Assembly: GCF_035607535.1 (NCBI RefSeq)
Contig: NZ_JAYDZX010000001.1
Coordinates: 434,001 to 498,000, forward strand
Length of the DNA stretch: 64,000 nucleotides
Reading direction: 5' to 3'
From: Salinimicrobium sp035607535
GTDB taxonomy: Bacteria; Bacteroidota; Bacteroidia; Flavobacteriales; Flavobacteriaceae
The notes beneath the pieces are model-generated. The model ran no database searches, was not told where the DNA came from, and saw only the letters and a program-made list of their open reading frames with translations. Positions 33,710 to 43,096 of the stretch are shown in pieces. Every line of letters begins with the position of its first letter. The first letter of the stretch is position 1. The translations under genes and the position numbers were made by a program.

Positions 33710-35311
33710 ATGAATATGAACAATAAAATAAAATCATTCTTTCTCATTTTCCTTAGCTTAAGTATACTGAGCTCCTGTGAAAGTGAATTAGACCTACAAC
33801 CTGAAGATAATAGGCAGGTGCCGGAACAAGCTCTTCAGGATCCGGCTGCTTACAAGCAGTTCTTAGCAAAACTATATGCCGGGCTGGCGGTAAGCGGCCA
33901 GGAAGGACCGGCAGGTGAACCAGATCTTCTGGGTCTCGATGAAGGATTCTCACAATACCTGCGTCTTTACTGGATGCTACAGGAACTTCCAACAGATGAG
34001 GCTATCATTGGATGGAACGATGGAACAATTGCCGACCTTCATGGACAGAACTGGACCTCAGGTAACGAATTTATTCGTACCATGTACTCCCGACTATTGT
34101 ATCAAATTGCCCAGGCCAATGAATTTATTCGCCAGTCGAGTGATGAAAGCCTGAGTGCAAGAGGATTTAATGAGTCTCAAATAGCAGAGATCAAACAATT
34201 CAGATCTGAAGCCAGATTCCTTAGAGCCTTGAGCTACTATCATGCAATGGATCTTTTTGGAAATCCACCTTTTATTACCGAAGAAAGCCCCATTGGTGCT
34301 TTTCTTCCTGAACAGATCCAGAGAGCAGATCTTTTTGAGTATATAGAGAGCGAGCTACTGGATATTGAAGGCGAGATCGTGGCAGCTAATCAAAACGAAT
34401 ATGGCCGCGCCGACCAGGCTGCTGTTTGGACTCTATTGGCCAAACTCTACCTGAATTCTGAAGTCTATACCGGAACAGAGAGATATGCCGATGTACTTAC
34501 TTACACTCAAAAAGTAATAGATGCAGGATATACTTTGGTGGATGATTATCAAAAACTTTTCCTTGCAGATAATGATGTAAACGGCGCTCAAAATGAGATC
34601 ATCTTACCTATTAGGTTTGACGGTATCAATACCAACTCCTATGGAGGTTTAACCTTTGTTATTCATGCCTCTATTGGTGGAGATATGGATCCGGCTGAAT
34701 TTGGAGTAAATTCCGGTTGGGCGGGATTAAGAACTACTCCGGAATTTGTGAACCTGTTTCCCGGTGGAGCCGACTCTGCAGATGAAAGAGAGATGTTCTA
34801 TACCGAAGGACAAAGCCTGGAAGTAACCACAATCAGTGATTTTAGAGATGGTTATGCTGTAGGCAAATTCAAGAATGTTGATGTAAATGGAGAACAGGGA
34901 AGTGATGCAACCGGAGAACATGTGGATACAGATTTCCCGTTGTTCAGGCTTGGAGATATTTACCTGATGTATGCTGAAGCTGCTTTTAGAACAAATACCA
35001 ACATGTCACAGGCTGTTAGTTATGTAAATGAACTAAGAGAAAGAGCTTATGGGGCTGGTAATGGCCAGGTTTCTCAAGGCGACATAAACCTTAACTTCTT
35101 AATAAATGAAAGAGGAAGGGAATTATACTGGGAAGCGCACCGAAGAACAGATCTTATTCGTTTCAATCAATTTACCGAAAATGGAGTATGGGCATGGAAA
35201 GGTGATGTTCCGCAGGGAACTACTACTGCTGCCTTCAGAAACATATACCCAATCCCTGCGTCAGATCTAGGGGTTAATACCAACTTAACACAAAATCCAG
35301 GATACAACTAA
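33710..35311 (+). CDS. susD: SusD-like surface glycan-binding lipoprotein
   Basis: 533 residues. MNMNNKIKSFFLIFLSLSILSSC ends in a lipobox, so it is a surface lipoprotein. SusD-type features are the TPR-like helices (FRSEARFLRALSYYHAMDLFGNPPFITEES), the QAAVWTLLAKLYLNSEVYTG segment, and C-terminal FLINERGRELYWEAHRRTDLIRFNQFTENG with NIYPIPASDLGVN...NPGY. It delivers oligosaccharides to SusC. The start could also be the second ATG at 33716; both give the same signal peptide. Confidence 0.95.
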   Translation: MNMNNKIKSFFLIFLSLSILSSCESELDLQPEDNRQVPEQALQDPAAYKQFLAKLYAGLAVSGQEGPAGEPDLLGLDEGFSQYLRLYWMLQELPTDEAIIGWNDGTIADLHGQNWTSGNEFIRTMYSRLLYQIAQANEFIRQSSDESLSARGFNESQIAEIKQFRSEARFLRALSYYHAMDLFGNPPFITEESPIGAFLPEQIQRADLFEYIESELLDIEGEIVAANQNEYGRADQAAVWTLLAKLYLNSEVYTGTERYADVLTYTQKVIDAGYTLVDDYQKLFLADNDVNGAQNEIILPIRFDGINTNSYGGLTFVIHASIGGDMDPAEFGVNSGWAGLRTTPEFVNLFPGGADSADEREMFYTEGQSLEVTTISDFRDGYAVGKFKNVDVNGEQGSDATGEHVDTDFPLFRLGDIYLMYAEAAFRTNTNMSQAVSYVNELRERAYGAGNGQVSQGDINLNFLINERGRELYWEAHRRTDLIRFNQFTENGVWAWKGDVPQGTTTAAFRNIYPIPASDLGVNTNLTQNPGYN

Positions 35312-35329
35312 AATTAAAAAAACAGAACA

Positions 35330-36472
35330 ATGAAAAAACTATCAATATTACTACTAGCTTTTGTTGCTCTAACAGGTTTTAACTCCTGTACGAGTGATGA
35401 TGATGTGGTATTCATCGCACAACCCGACCCCGAGGGCATTGCTTTCATCAATACTTTTTCCTCACAGTATATCCTAACAACTGCAACTGCAGAAAACACT
35501 GTGGAAAGATTTGTTTGGAATGAAATAGATCTTGAGGTACCTACCAACATAAACTATGATGTACTGGCTTCTACTTCTGCAGAAATGGCAGACCCCGTTT
35601 TGCTTGGAAGTACAGCAGGAACAAATCTTGCCGTAAAAGTAAAGCAACTTATGAGTTTGGCCGAAGATGCAGGAATAGATAACGATCCCGCGACAGAAGC
35701 ACCAAATACAGGTACTCTGTATGTTCAGGTAGTAGCTACTGCAGGTACAGGAGGTGAAATGGTTCATGCTTCTGAAGTGCAGGCTTTAAACATTCTTATA
35801 CCAGAAACAGCAGGAGAAGAAGAGGAAGTATTCCTTAATTTCTTCCTAGTAGGTGATGCTACCGCTGCAGGTTGGAATCCCGATAACAACAATACTCCGT
35901 TGTTCAGGGATGGTGAGAATGAAGATCTTTTCCACTTCACCGGAAGATTTGATGGAAGTGGAGATAAGGAAGGATTTAAACTTCTTGAAATACTTGGTCA
36001 ATGGCAACCACAATGGGGACTTGACAACGGTACCTTAAGTAATAGTACTATTTTGGGCGGCGACCCATCGGCATTCCCTGTTGATGCAGATGGTTACTAT
36101 ACCTTGACAGTGAACGTTGATGATATGACGTATTCTTTCGAAACCTATGATGAAAGCAGCGCTGCAACATACGGTAGCATTGGTTTGATTGGACCTGCAC
36201 AGGCAGGAGGCTGGGATGCAGATACAGATATGACTCAGCAGGAGTTTGATCCACATATCTGGTTCATCAATGACATCGAATTAGGTGATGGTGAATTCAA
36301 GTTCCGCGCAGATGATGATTGGGCCGATAACTGGGGTGCTGCTTCAGATGCACTTAGCGGAAAAGCCAACTATGGTGCCGGTGACAACATGGTGGCGCAG
36401 GCAGGAGTTTATGATATTTGGTTCAACGACATTACAGGACGTTACATCCTTATTCCTCAAGGGGAAGAATAA
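35330..36472 (+). CDS. SusE/SusF-like starch-binding lipoprotein
   Basis: 380 residues. The lipoprotein signal MKKLSILLLAFVALTGFNSC is followed by a SusE N-terminal domain (AENTVERFVWNEIDLEVPTNINYDVL...) and two C-terminal modules with the same organisation: FFLVGDATAAGWNPDNN... and IGLIGPAQAGGWDADTDM..., each with conserved Trp residues that in SusE/SusF bind starch. It should sit on the cell surface and hold alpha-glucan. It is the third gene of the plus-strand unit, 18 bases after susD, and is followed by a strong terminator before the amylase gene. Confidence 0.85.
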   Translation: MKKLSILLLAFVALTGFNSCTSDDDVVFIAQPDPEGIAFINTFSSQYILTTATAENTVERFVWNEIDLEVPTNINYDVLASTSAEMADPVLLGSTAGTNLAVKVKQLMSLAEDAGIDNDPATEAPNTGTLYVQVVATAGTGGEMVHASEVQALNILIPETAGEEEEVFLNFFLVGDATAAGWNPDNNNTPLFRDGENEDLFHFTGRFDGSGDKEGFKLLEILGQWQPQWGLDNGTLSNSTILGGDPSAFPVDADGYYTLTVNVDDMTYSFETYDESSAATYGSIGLIGPAQAGGWDADTDMTQQEFDPHIWFINDIELGDGEFKFRADDDWADNWGAASDALSGKANYGAGDNMVAQAGVYDIWFNDITGRYILIPQGEE

Positions 36473-36486
36473 ATCTTAAACAGTTT

Positions 36487-36515
36487 AAAAAGGCTGCTTC
36501 AAAGCAGCCTTTTTT
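36487..36515 (+). terminator. Terminator between SusE-like gene and amylase gene
   Basis: AAAAAGGCTGCT-TCAA-AGCAGCCTTTTTT forms a stem of about 12 bp followed by a T run. It lies 15 bases after the SusE-like stop and 18 before the amylase start, so it should attenuate transcription into the amylase gene. Confidence 0.85.
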
Positions 36516-36532
36516 GATATAATTTATTTGAA

Positions 36533-37981
36533 ATGAAAAAAGAAAATTTAATCCTATCCTTATTTGTTGCTTTACTCCTCCTGGCAGGATGTACTTCAGA
36601 TGATGATGCGGTCGAAACAGATCCGGGCGATAATGGGGAGACTCCTCCTCCAACTGCAAATTATGAGCCTCTTGATTTATCGAGCTATGACAATGGCAGC
36701 GGGGTTATGATGCAGGGATTTTATTGGGACGTGGAGCCTGCCGGAGAATGGTGGAATACTGTGGCCGAAAAGCTTGATGACTGGGCAGATGCCGGAGTGA
36801 ACCGGGTATGGCTTCCTCCTGCTTCAAAGGGACAATCTGGTGGATTTTCCATGGGTTACGACCCCTCAGATTATTTTGACCTTGGAGAATATGATCAGCA
36901 TGGAACAGTAGAAACCCGTTTCGGTTCAAGAGCAGAACTAGAAAATTTAATTGCAACGGCTCACGACAATGGGATAGAAGTAATTGCAGATATAGTACTC
37001 AATCATAATTCTGGTGGAGGTCTGGAATTTAACCCATACCGGGGTTATGATACTTATACCCTATTTGAGGAGGAACATGGTAATGCTTCCGGATTGTTCA
37101 ACCGTAACTACGAGAACTTTTACCCCAACAGTACCAGCCCATATGATCCGGGAAGTCTGTTCTATGAAGAAACCAATCTTGATCATAATCAGGAGTATGT
37201 TCAGAACTGGTTATGGGAAGCAGATTATTCAGTAGCAAATTACTATAAGAATGAGATTGGTTTTGACGGCTGGAGATTTGATTATGTTCTAGGTTTTGAG
37301 CCCTGGGTTGTAGAGGAATGGATGGATGAAGTTGGCGGATTTGGTGTGGCCGAACTTTGGAATGGAAATCCAACTGCTCTTAGGAACTACATAGAGGAAA
37401 CAGGAGTAGCAGTCTTTGATTTTTCGACTTTTTATAAGCTGGATGAAGCTTTTGACAGGTACGATGACCTTACCTATCTGACCGATGACATGCTTTGGAA
37501 AACTCATCCTGAAAAAGCGGTGACTTTTACAGCAAATCATGATACCGAAAAGGACGACAACGAGGATAACTACATTTCTATGGAAAACAAGCTAAAAGCT
37601 TATGCTTTTATTTTGACCCATCCCGGTTATCCAACGATCTTTTATTCCGACTATGAAAATGAAAGCTTTAAGAGTCAGCTCCAACAATTGATCCTCATTA
37701 ATAACACAATAGCTACAGGTGATGTGGAAGTGCTTTATGTAGATGATGATGAATATATAATGAAGAGAGCCCGCACCCCATCCAATCCGGGGCTAATTCT
37801 TTACATAAACACAAATGGTAATGCAAAGATCAAGAACAACATAGATACAGACTGGAATCTGGCTAAAATAATGGATTACACTGGCAATATCGATTACAGT
37901 CCTATGACAGATCAAGATGGGAACGTTTCCTTACGTGCACCAGCCAATGGCTATGCAGTATATTCTATTATGAAAGAATAG
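36533..37981 (+). CDS. GH13 alpha-amylase lipoprotein (SusG role)
   Basis: 482 residues. MKKENLILSLFVALLLLAGC has the lipobox at C20, then an acidic and proline-rich linker, so the enzyme is probably surface anchored. The barrel shows ADIVLNHNSGG, GWRFDYVLGF with nucleophile D250, GVAELWNGNP with acid/base E274, and TANHDTEKD with the third acid. The GVMMQGFYWDVEPAG start and ANHDTE resemble short bacterial/archaeal/plant-type amylases rather than Bacteroides SusG, but the position fits the SusG role of cutting starch at the surface. It lies behind an internal terminator and may be expressed less or from its own promoter. Confidence 0.9.
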   Translation: MKKENLILSLFVALLLLAGCTSDDDAVETDPGDNGETPPPTANYEPLDLSSYDNGSGVMMQGFYWDVEPAGEWWNTVAEKLDDWADAGVNRVWLPPASKGQSGGFSMGYDPSDYFDLGEYDQHGTVETRFGSRAELENLIATAHDNGIEVIADIVLNHNSGGGLEFNPYRGYDTYTLFEEEHGNASGLFNRNYENFYPNSTSPYDPGSLFYEETNLDHNQEYVQNWLWEADYSVANYYKNEIGFDGWRFDYVLGFEPWVVEEWMDEVGGFGVAELWNGNPTALRNYIEETGVAVFDFSTFYKLDEAFDRYDDLTYLTDDMLWKTHPEKAVTFTANHDTEKDDNEDNYISMENKLKAYAFILTHPGYPTIFYSDYENESFKSQLQQLILINNTIATGDVEVLYVDDDEYIMKRARTPSNPGLILYINTNGNAKIKNNIDTDWNLAKIMDYTGNIDYSPMTDQDGNVSLRAPANGYAVYSIMKE

Positions 37982-38001
37982 ATCAAGAGGAACTTCAATA
38001 G

Positions 38002-38029
38002 AAAAGCCGGTTAGAAGCCGGCTTTTTTT
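38002..38029. terminator. Bidirectional terminator between amylase and GH5-like gene
   Basis: AAAAGCCGG-TTAGAAG-CCGGCTTTT with a following T run lies between the convergent amylase (+) and GH5-like (-) genes, 21 bases after the amylase stop. Confidence 0.85.
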
Positions 38030-38035
38030 ATTCTC

Positions 38036-40636
38036 CTATTCCAGCCGCACCGAAACAATCCCTACTCCATGTTGCTCCTGTCTTTCACTCTCAGAAAGAC
38101 CGGGACCAATAGAGAATTGTAAACTTTCGGCCTCCTCAAGATCAAATGTCTCCTGAATATTATGTTCAAAAAACAACGGCAAAAAAGTAGGATATGGTCG
38201 CGGCAAAGTCACTGTTTTGACCGGCTCAAGTGTGGAAAGGTCTATCTCATACTCCTTTAGTTTTGGATCGAGCTCTAAGATTTTACCAAATGAACTGCCA
38301 TTATTCATTACCAGTGCTACCTGTAGTTTTACAGGTTTACCATTGAGAGCACGTGCTTTCAAAACCAATCTGTCTTTACCTTCCACGGCTTCCCTCCTGC
38401 CCTCTATTTTTTTCTTAAAATTATATCTGAAGGAATAATCGTAAACAGGTTGAGCTTTGGTGTTTTCGGGATCTACTTCAAAGAGTTTTTCAATATTTAT
38501 TTGGAATTCGGCTTCTCCCGGATTTTCTGTCGGCACCAGGTTGTTCGTGGGTAGCCATTTTCGAACTACGTCCTCATGATCCCGGGCAGCATCGAAAAGA
38601 AATACAGGAGCTTCGTAATTCACAATACGAACGGAATATGGCTGGTCAGGATCAAAATCCCACTGCCCAGGATTTCCTTGCTTTCCTCCGGGAAAGGTTG
38701 TTGTTCCTTCGGGAGTAGTAACTATGATACGATACTCTAAAAAGCCTTTTTTAAGAAGCTCTTCAGGAACTGAAGCTCGATAAGTATAAGCTTTCTCCTC
38801 TTGAAGATCCAGGCTCTCATAGGTATTTCCATTCCGCAGCCATGCCTGCACCTGCTCAACAGGCTCATTGGATACTATAGTAGCTTCTATCTTGTAATTC
38901 TGCCCGGCAGTCAGAGATGGAGCAGGTTCATGTACAAGATACGTTTTATCCACAGTGGTCTCCGGTGCAAAGAAAGCCTTTAGATCATCTGCCGGCCATC
39001 CTTTATAAGAAGCCTTTGCTTTTTTGCCATTTTTGGAGAGTATATATGTCCCGGGTTCTATGCTGAAGCTGTTCCCTGAAGCAGTAAATTCTCTTTCATT
39101 TCCACTATTCATCCCGCTAACACTAAAGTTCTTCCCCAGCTCCGGAAGTTGAATATTCATCTCCCACTCTCCATGTTTAATGACTGCAAGAATTTTGTCG
39201 AGGCTGCTGTTCCCAAAAGGATTATCTACAAGCACTGCATCGGGCATTATTTCGAGCCTCCATACTCCGTTTTCAAGTTTATCCAGGAAGTAAGCTCCTG
39301 TGCCTTCATACTTAACTACCGGGGAATTTCCGTAGCCAGCTATTCGCTTCAGCCTCTTGAGATTTTTTGGTGAGGTTTCGGTTGAATTAGTATAAATGAA
39401 TTTTTCCGGAGCATTCATTTCAGCCAGATCTTTCTCATAGCTTATGCCGAAGTTTCGAAAGTTTAGATTGGCAGGATATCCCCCCAAATCTTTGTTCATT
39501 GGCAATTCGTGAAAGATCTCCCCGCTTATCATTAGCGCCAGCGCCTTTTGAGGAGTATAGACCAGGTTCATGTAATGAGTGTCATACTCTGTATTCCCTG
39601 CTGCCATATAAGTAGGATCATAGGCAAAATGAGTCCCTATCTGCATCCCGGCCTGCCTGAAACTTCGCGCCATGGCAGGATACATATATGACTTCATCAC
39701 ATCTGCAGCATCGAATTCGTAGACCAGCTTTGCCAAACCTTTCTTCTCCCACACATCATCAAAAGGAATTTTGTAGTTATTCACATTCGGCAGCAAGTTG
39801 CCTTCCAGCTCCTTTCCAAAGCCGAGACCTGTTGGATACCACTGGAAAGTTCCGCCATCAATACCTGCAGCGGCATAAGTTTCGGCCAGCTGGCTGCTAT
39901 GGGTAACATTATAAAAAATCGGCTTTTTTGTGTCGGTTGATCGCATGGAAGCTATCATCCTTTCAATGAATTCCTGTACCTTTTCGGGTGCTTCCCGGTG
40001 ATGCGGCTCATTGCTGACCTCGAAGGCGATAACATTAGGCTCGTTCTTATACGCCCTTCCCGTATAAGGATTCACGTGGTTGAGGAACTGTGCCAGATAA
40101 TTCTCCTGTGCTTCAATTGCCAGAGGATTGACCAAACTTCCCTCCTTGCCAAACTTATTGGAAAATCCCGGAGTATCTTCATCCGGTTCCGGCCAGCCGT
40201 TTCCCCAGTAGGCAATAGGAGTAAGCACAAAGTTGATTTCTCTCTTTTTTAACTCGCTGATTAAATAGTCAAAATGATCCAAATGTTCATTCTCTAATAA
40301 ATTCCCTTCCTCATCACTTATTTCCGTATCCCAGACATGGATCCTGTAAAGATCAAAACCAAGCCTTGAGAAATGATAGACGTCATTTCGCATAGCCTCC
40401 TTCAGGTCTACACCAAGTTTTTTACCCGAACGAAATGCATGAGCAAAAGGCACCGAATAATTCACTCCAAAACCTTTTACTTCCTCCTTGTTATGACCCC
40501 AGCGCATTACTCCCTTGTCATCAACATAAACATCTCCTTTTTTCTCATTTTTGACATCCTGGGAAAAGACAGGACTAAGTGCGAAAAAAACAGAAGCCAA
40601 TAGAAACAGGCATTTCAAAGTCTGGAAACGTAGCAT
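38036..40636 (-). CDS. Secreted GH5-like glycoside hydrolase
   Basis: 866 residues with a signal peptide (MLRFQTLKCLFLLASVFFALSPVFSQ). The N-terminal half is a clan-A barrel: RLGFDLYRIHVWDTE, LTPIAYWGNGWPE, then AFEVSNEPHH with the acid/base E210, and LAKLVYEFDAADV with a likely nucleophile E307. The C-terminal half is a set of beta-rich modules of unknown function. The family could be GH5 or a close clan-A relative (mannanase, galactanase or glucanase). Its place directly after the GH2 gene (five-base gap) in a galactose cluster suggests attack on a galactose-containing hemicellulose. Exported, probably periplasmic or surface. Confidence 0.8.
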   Translation of the reverse strand: MLRFQTLKCLFLLASVFFALSPVFSQDVKNEKKGDVYVDDKGVMRWGHNKEEVKGFGVNYSVPFAHAFRSGKKLGVDLKEAMRNDVYHFSRLGFDLYRIHVWDTEISDEEGNLLENEHLDHFDYLISELKKREINFVLTPIAYWGNGWPEPDEDTPGFSNKFGKEGSLVNPLAIEAQENYLAQFLNHVNPYTGRAYKNEPNVIAFEVSNEPHHREAPEKVQEFIERMIASMRSTDTKKPIFYNVTHSSQLAETYAAAGIDGGTFQWYPTGLGFGKELEGNLLPNVNNYKIPFDDVWEKKGLAKLVYEFDAADVMKSYMYPAMARSFRQAGMQIGTHFAYDPTYMAAGNTEYDTHYMNLVYTPQKALALMISGEIFHELPMNKDLGGYPANLNFRNFGISYEKDLAEMNAPEKFIYTNSTETSPKNLKRLKRIAGYGNSPVVKYEGTGAYFLDKLENGVWRLEIMPDAVLVDNPFGNSSLDKILAVIKHGEWEMNIQLPELGKNFSVSGMNSGNEREFTASGNSFSIEPGTYILSKNGKKAKASYKGWPADDLKAFFAPETTVDKTYLVHEPAPSLTAGQNYKIEATIVSNEPVEQVQAWLRNGNTYESLDLQEEKAYTYRASVPEELLKKGFLEYRIIVTTPEGTTTFPGGKQGNPGQWDFDPDQPYSVRIVNYEAPVFLFDAARDHEDVVRKWLPTNNLVPTENPGEAEFQINIEKLFEVDPENTKAQPVYDYSFRYNFKKKIEGRREAVEGKDRLVLKARALNGKPVKLQVALVMNNGSSFGKILELDPKLKEYEIDLSTLEPVKTVTLPRPYPTFLPLFFEHNIQETFDLEEAESLQFSIGPGLSESERQEQHGVGIVSVRLE

Positions 40637-40641
40637 AAATT

Positions 40642-43014
40642 TTATTTTAAAGTAATGGTTGTGACCGGAAGGCCTTCCGCAGATGCTTCAATGCTCAATG
40701 CCGAGGTGAATTCACTGGTACGCAGAAGAATGCTTGCAATCCCGGCTTCAGCAGCTATAGGATTCTCTCCAATTAGTTCCGCATTCTCGCCGGAGGTAAT
40801 TTTAAAACTTACCGGTAAGTCAGCAGTATGAACCAGGGAACCTTTCTCATCAAGAATCCTCGCATAAACAAAGACTATATCTAAAGATTCCCGTGATAGC
40901 TCCTTACCGGAAATATCTACTGAAAGTTCTATTTTTGACGCCTTACCGGGAGTATGCACGGTATGGGAGGCAACTTCCTGTCCATCTATGTATCCAACTG
41001 CCTTTAATTCACCCGGCACAAACTGCTGAAGTGAGAATCTGTAAGGCGGATACCATAGCTCATCTGAAAATTCTGTTCTTTCAGGCTCCTTTTTTTCAAG
41101 CAACTCGCCATTGAGGTATAATGCTACTTCATCAGTATTGCTATAGACGGTGAGGTCTGTAGAGGAATTTGGCTGCCAATAACTTGCGATGTGAACCATG
41201 GGAGCGGAAAAATTCCCCTGATAAGGAGGCTTTTGACTCTTATAGAAATAATAGCTAGACTTCGGGATCCTGAAGATATCTGCAATTCCTGAAGCTTCCA
41301 GATCATCTGCGTAGCCTCTGTTATAGTCAAACATGAGCCAGTTGGACATTCCAATTGTTTGCTCTCCTTTCAAATTGGAATTAGCAGCTTCCTGAAAATT
41401 TAATGCCTGCTGTAAAAGCCTTTTTTCACCTGCACTTCGCAACTGTCGGCTGGTGCGTTCTTCTTCTTTAAGGTCATTAAACGCCTTTTGGTTAAAACCT
41501 GCATTCTGCGCGTAATATTCCCAGTCGCCATACTCCGCAATTAATATAGGTCGGTCGTGTTTGTTATACTTATTCCAGTAGAAGGGTGGTTTTGCATGCT
41601 GTCGTGCCGGAATAAAGAGATCATAAGCAGGATGATCCATCCAGCCTGCGCTAAAGGTGTCCTCATAAGGCAGTTCTGCATTAAGGACTTCATTGGCTGT
41701 CACTATGAATTCATCTGTCATCCCCGACTCGTTCAGAGAATTCTCCCAAAACACAACACTGGGATGGTTTCTGTCCCGCCTGGCCATATCCTTAATATCC
41801 TGCAGAGCATTCTCTGCAAATTCTCCCTCGGCATAGAACTGCCATCCGGGAATGGCATTCATTACCAGCAAACCGAGTTCGTCACAGGCCTCTAAAAAAG
41901 ATGTGGCGTGAGGGTAATGTGAAAGTCGGACAAAATTAAACCCCGCCTCCTTGATCTTATAGGCGTCGCGGTAATTAGCTTCATCAGAGAGCGCATAACC
42001 TACGTAAGGATATTCCTGGTGGCGGTTGGTCCCGTTTAGAAATATTTCTTCTCCATTTAAAAGAAAAGCAGTACCTGTTAGCTCTATTTTCCTTATTCCT
42101 GTGTTTATTTGCTTAATGTCCACTACCTCTTCGCCCTCCAATACTTCCACTTTGAGCTCATAAAGGTTGGGTTGTGAAGGCCTCCACAGTAACGGGTCTT
42201 TAATGGAAACTTCAGCAACTAAATGCCTGTCCTCACCTGAAGCCAATTTTTCAACAGGTGTCAAAAATGTGCTTTTTGAACCCTCTTCTGAAGTAAAAGT
42301 AGTTCGCACCTTCACTTCTTTATCATTTTCCGAAGAATTCATCACATGCACTTTCACAAATCCTGAAGCATTTTGTGGCGAAATGCTGTCAAAATGCACC
42401 AGAAGACCTCCTCCATTTACTACTTTGGCAAAAACAGCATCTGTGATATGAACCAGACCGGTTTTAATAAGCTGCACGTTTCGATAGATTCCTCCATAGT
42501 AATTAAAATCAAGATCGGCCAAAGGTTTTCCGGGGGGGATAGTAGGATCATCAGTATTGATCACCTCTACCTCAATGGTGTTTAGAGATCCATCCTTAAG
42601 GTACGGAGTTGCATCAACGGTAAAAGGTAAATATCCACCCTTATGAGTCGTTACAAGAGAATCATTAATCCTCACTCTTGCCTCCTGCATCACCCCTTCA
42701 AAATGAAAAAGCCACTTCTCATTCTTCAATTGATCCACAGGAAATATCTTGCGGTAAAACGAAGTTCCCTGCCATTGATCATTTACTACTAAAGGTTCCA
42801 CCTTTACACTATGGGGCAGGAAGACCTTCTCCCAATTGTTTGCAGGCGTATTTTTATTTCCTAAAGTGCGGAATTGCCAGTCGCTGTTGAAGTTAATGAC
42901 CTGGCGGGGAGATTTCTGCTGTTCCCCTGCCTTTTCAGCCGGAGGTAGGGACTCACAGCCGAAAAAAGCAAGGATAAAACAGATTGCAATGATGCATTTT
43001 AACTGTTGTTTCAT
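40642..43014 (-). CDS. GH2 lipoprotein glycosidase, probable beta-galactosidase
   Basis: 790 residues. MKQQLKCIIAICFILAFFGC has a lipobox at C20. GH2 architecture: sugar-binding jelly-roll (FNSDWQFRTLG...WEKVFLPHSV), immunoglobulin-like domain, the barrel entry FLNGTNRHQEYPYVGYALSD, GFNFVRLSHYPHATSFLEACDELGLLVMNAIPGWQ, acid/base E429 in FWENSLNESGM and nucleophile E494 in ILIAEYGDWE, followed by beta domains. Beta-galactosidase is favoured because the adjacent genes use galactose; beta-glucuronidase and mannosidase are alternatives. The palindrome at 43030-43042 lies 16 bases before its start. Confidence 0.85.
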   Translation of the reverse strand: MKQQLKCIIAICFILAFFGCESLPPAEKAGEQQKSPRQVINFNSDWQFRTLGNKNTPANNWEKVFLPHSVKVEPLVVNDQWQGTSFYRKIFPVDQLKNEKWLFHFEGVMQEARVRINDSLVTTHKGGYLPFTVDATPYLKDGSLNTIEVEVINTDDPTIPPGKPLADLDFNYYGGIYRNVQLIKTGLVHITDAVFAKVVNGGGLLVHFDSISPQNASGFVKVHVMNSSENDKEVKVRTTFTSEEGSKSTFLTPVEKLASGEDRHLVAEVSIKDPLLWRPSQPNLYELKVEVLEGEEVVDIKQINTGIRKIELTGTAFLLNGEEIFLNGTNRHQEYPYVGYALSDEANYRDAYKIKEAGFNFVRLSHYPHATSFLEACDELGLLVMNAIPGWQFYAEGEFAENALQDIKDMARRDRNHPSVVFWENSLNESGMTDEFIVTANEVLNAELPYEDTFSAGWMDHPAYDLFIPARQHAKPPFYWNKYNKHDRPILIAEYGDWEYYAQNAGFNQKAFNDLKEEERTSRQLRSAGEKRLLQQALNFQEAANSNLKGEQTIGMSNWLMFDYNRGYADDLEASGIADIFRIPKSSYYFYKSQKPPYQGNFSAPMVHIASYWQPNSSTDLTVYSNTDEVALYLNGELLEKKEPERTEFSDELWYPPYRFSLQQFVPGELKAVGYIDGQEVASHTVHTPGKASKIELSVDISGKELSRESLDIVFVYARILDEKGSLVHTADLPVSFKITSGENAELIGENPIAAEAGIASILLRTSEFTSALSIEASAEGLPVTTITLK

Positions 43015-43029
43015 ACAGCAGTTTATAAA

Positions 43030-43042
43030 TGTAAATATTACA
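43030..43042. promoter_or_regulatory. Candidate Nudix-regulator operator upstream of GH2 gene
   Basis: TGTAA-ATA-TTACA is a 13-base palindrome, preceded by GTTTATAAA (43021-43029). The same flank and a related palindrome occur in front of galK. It lies 16 to 28 bases before the GH2 start codon. Confidence 0.5.
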
Positions 43043-43096
43043 ATTAATTCTGAATTACAGAAAGATTTTCAGCAAAATTTAACGCAGTAGTTTTTC

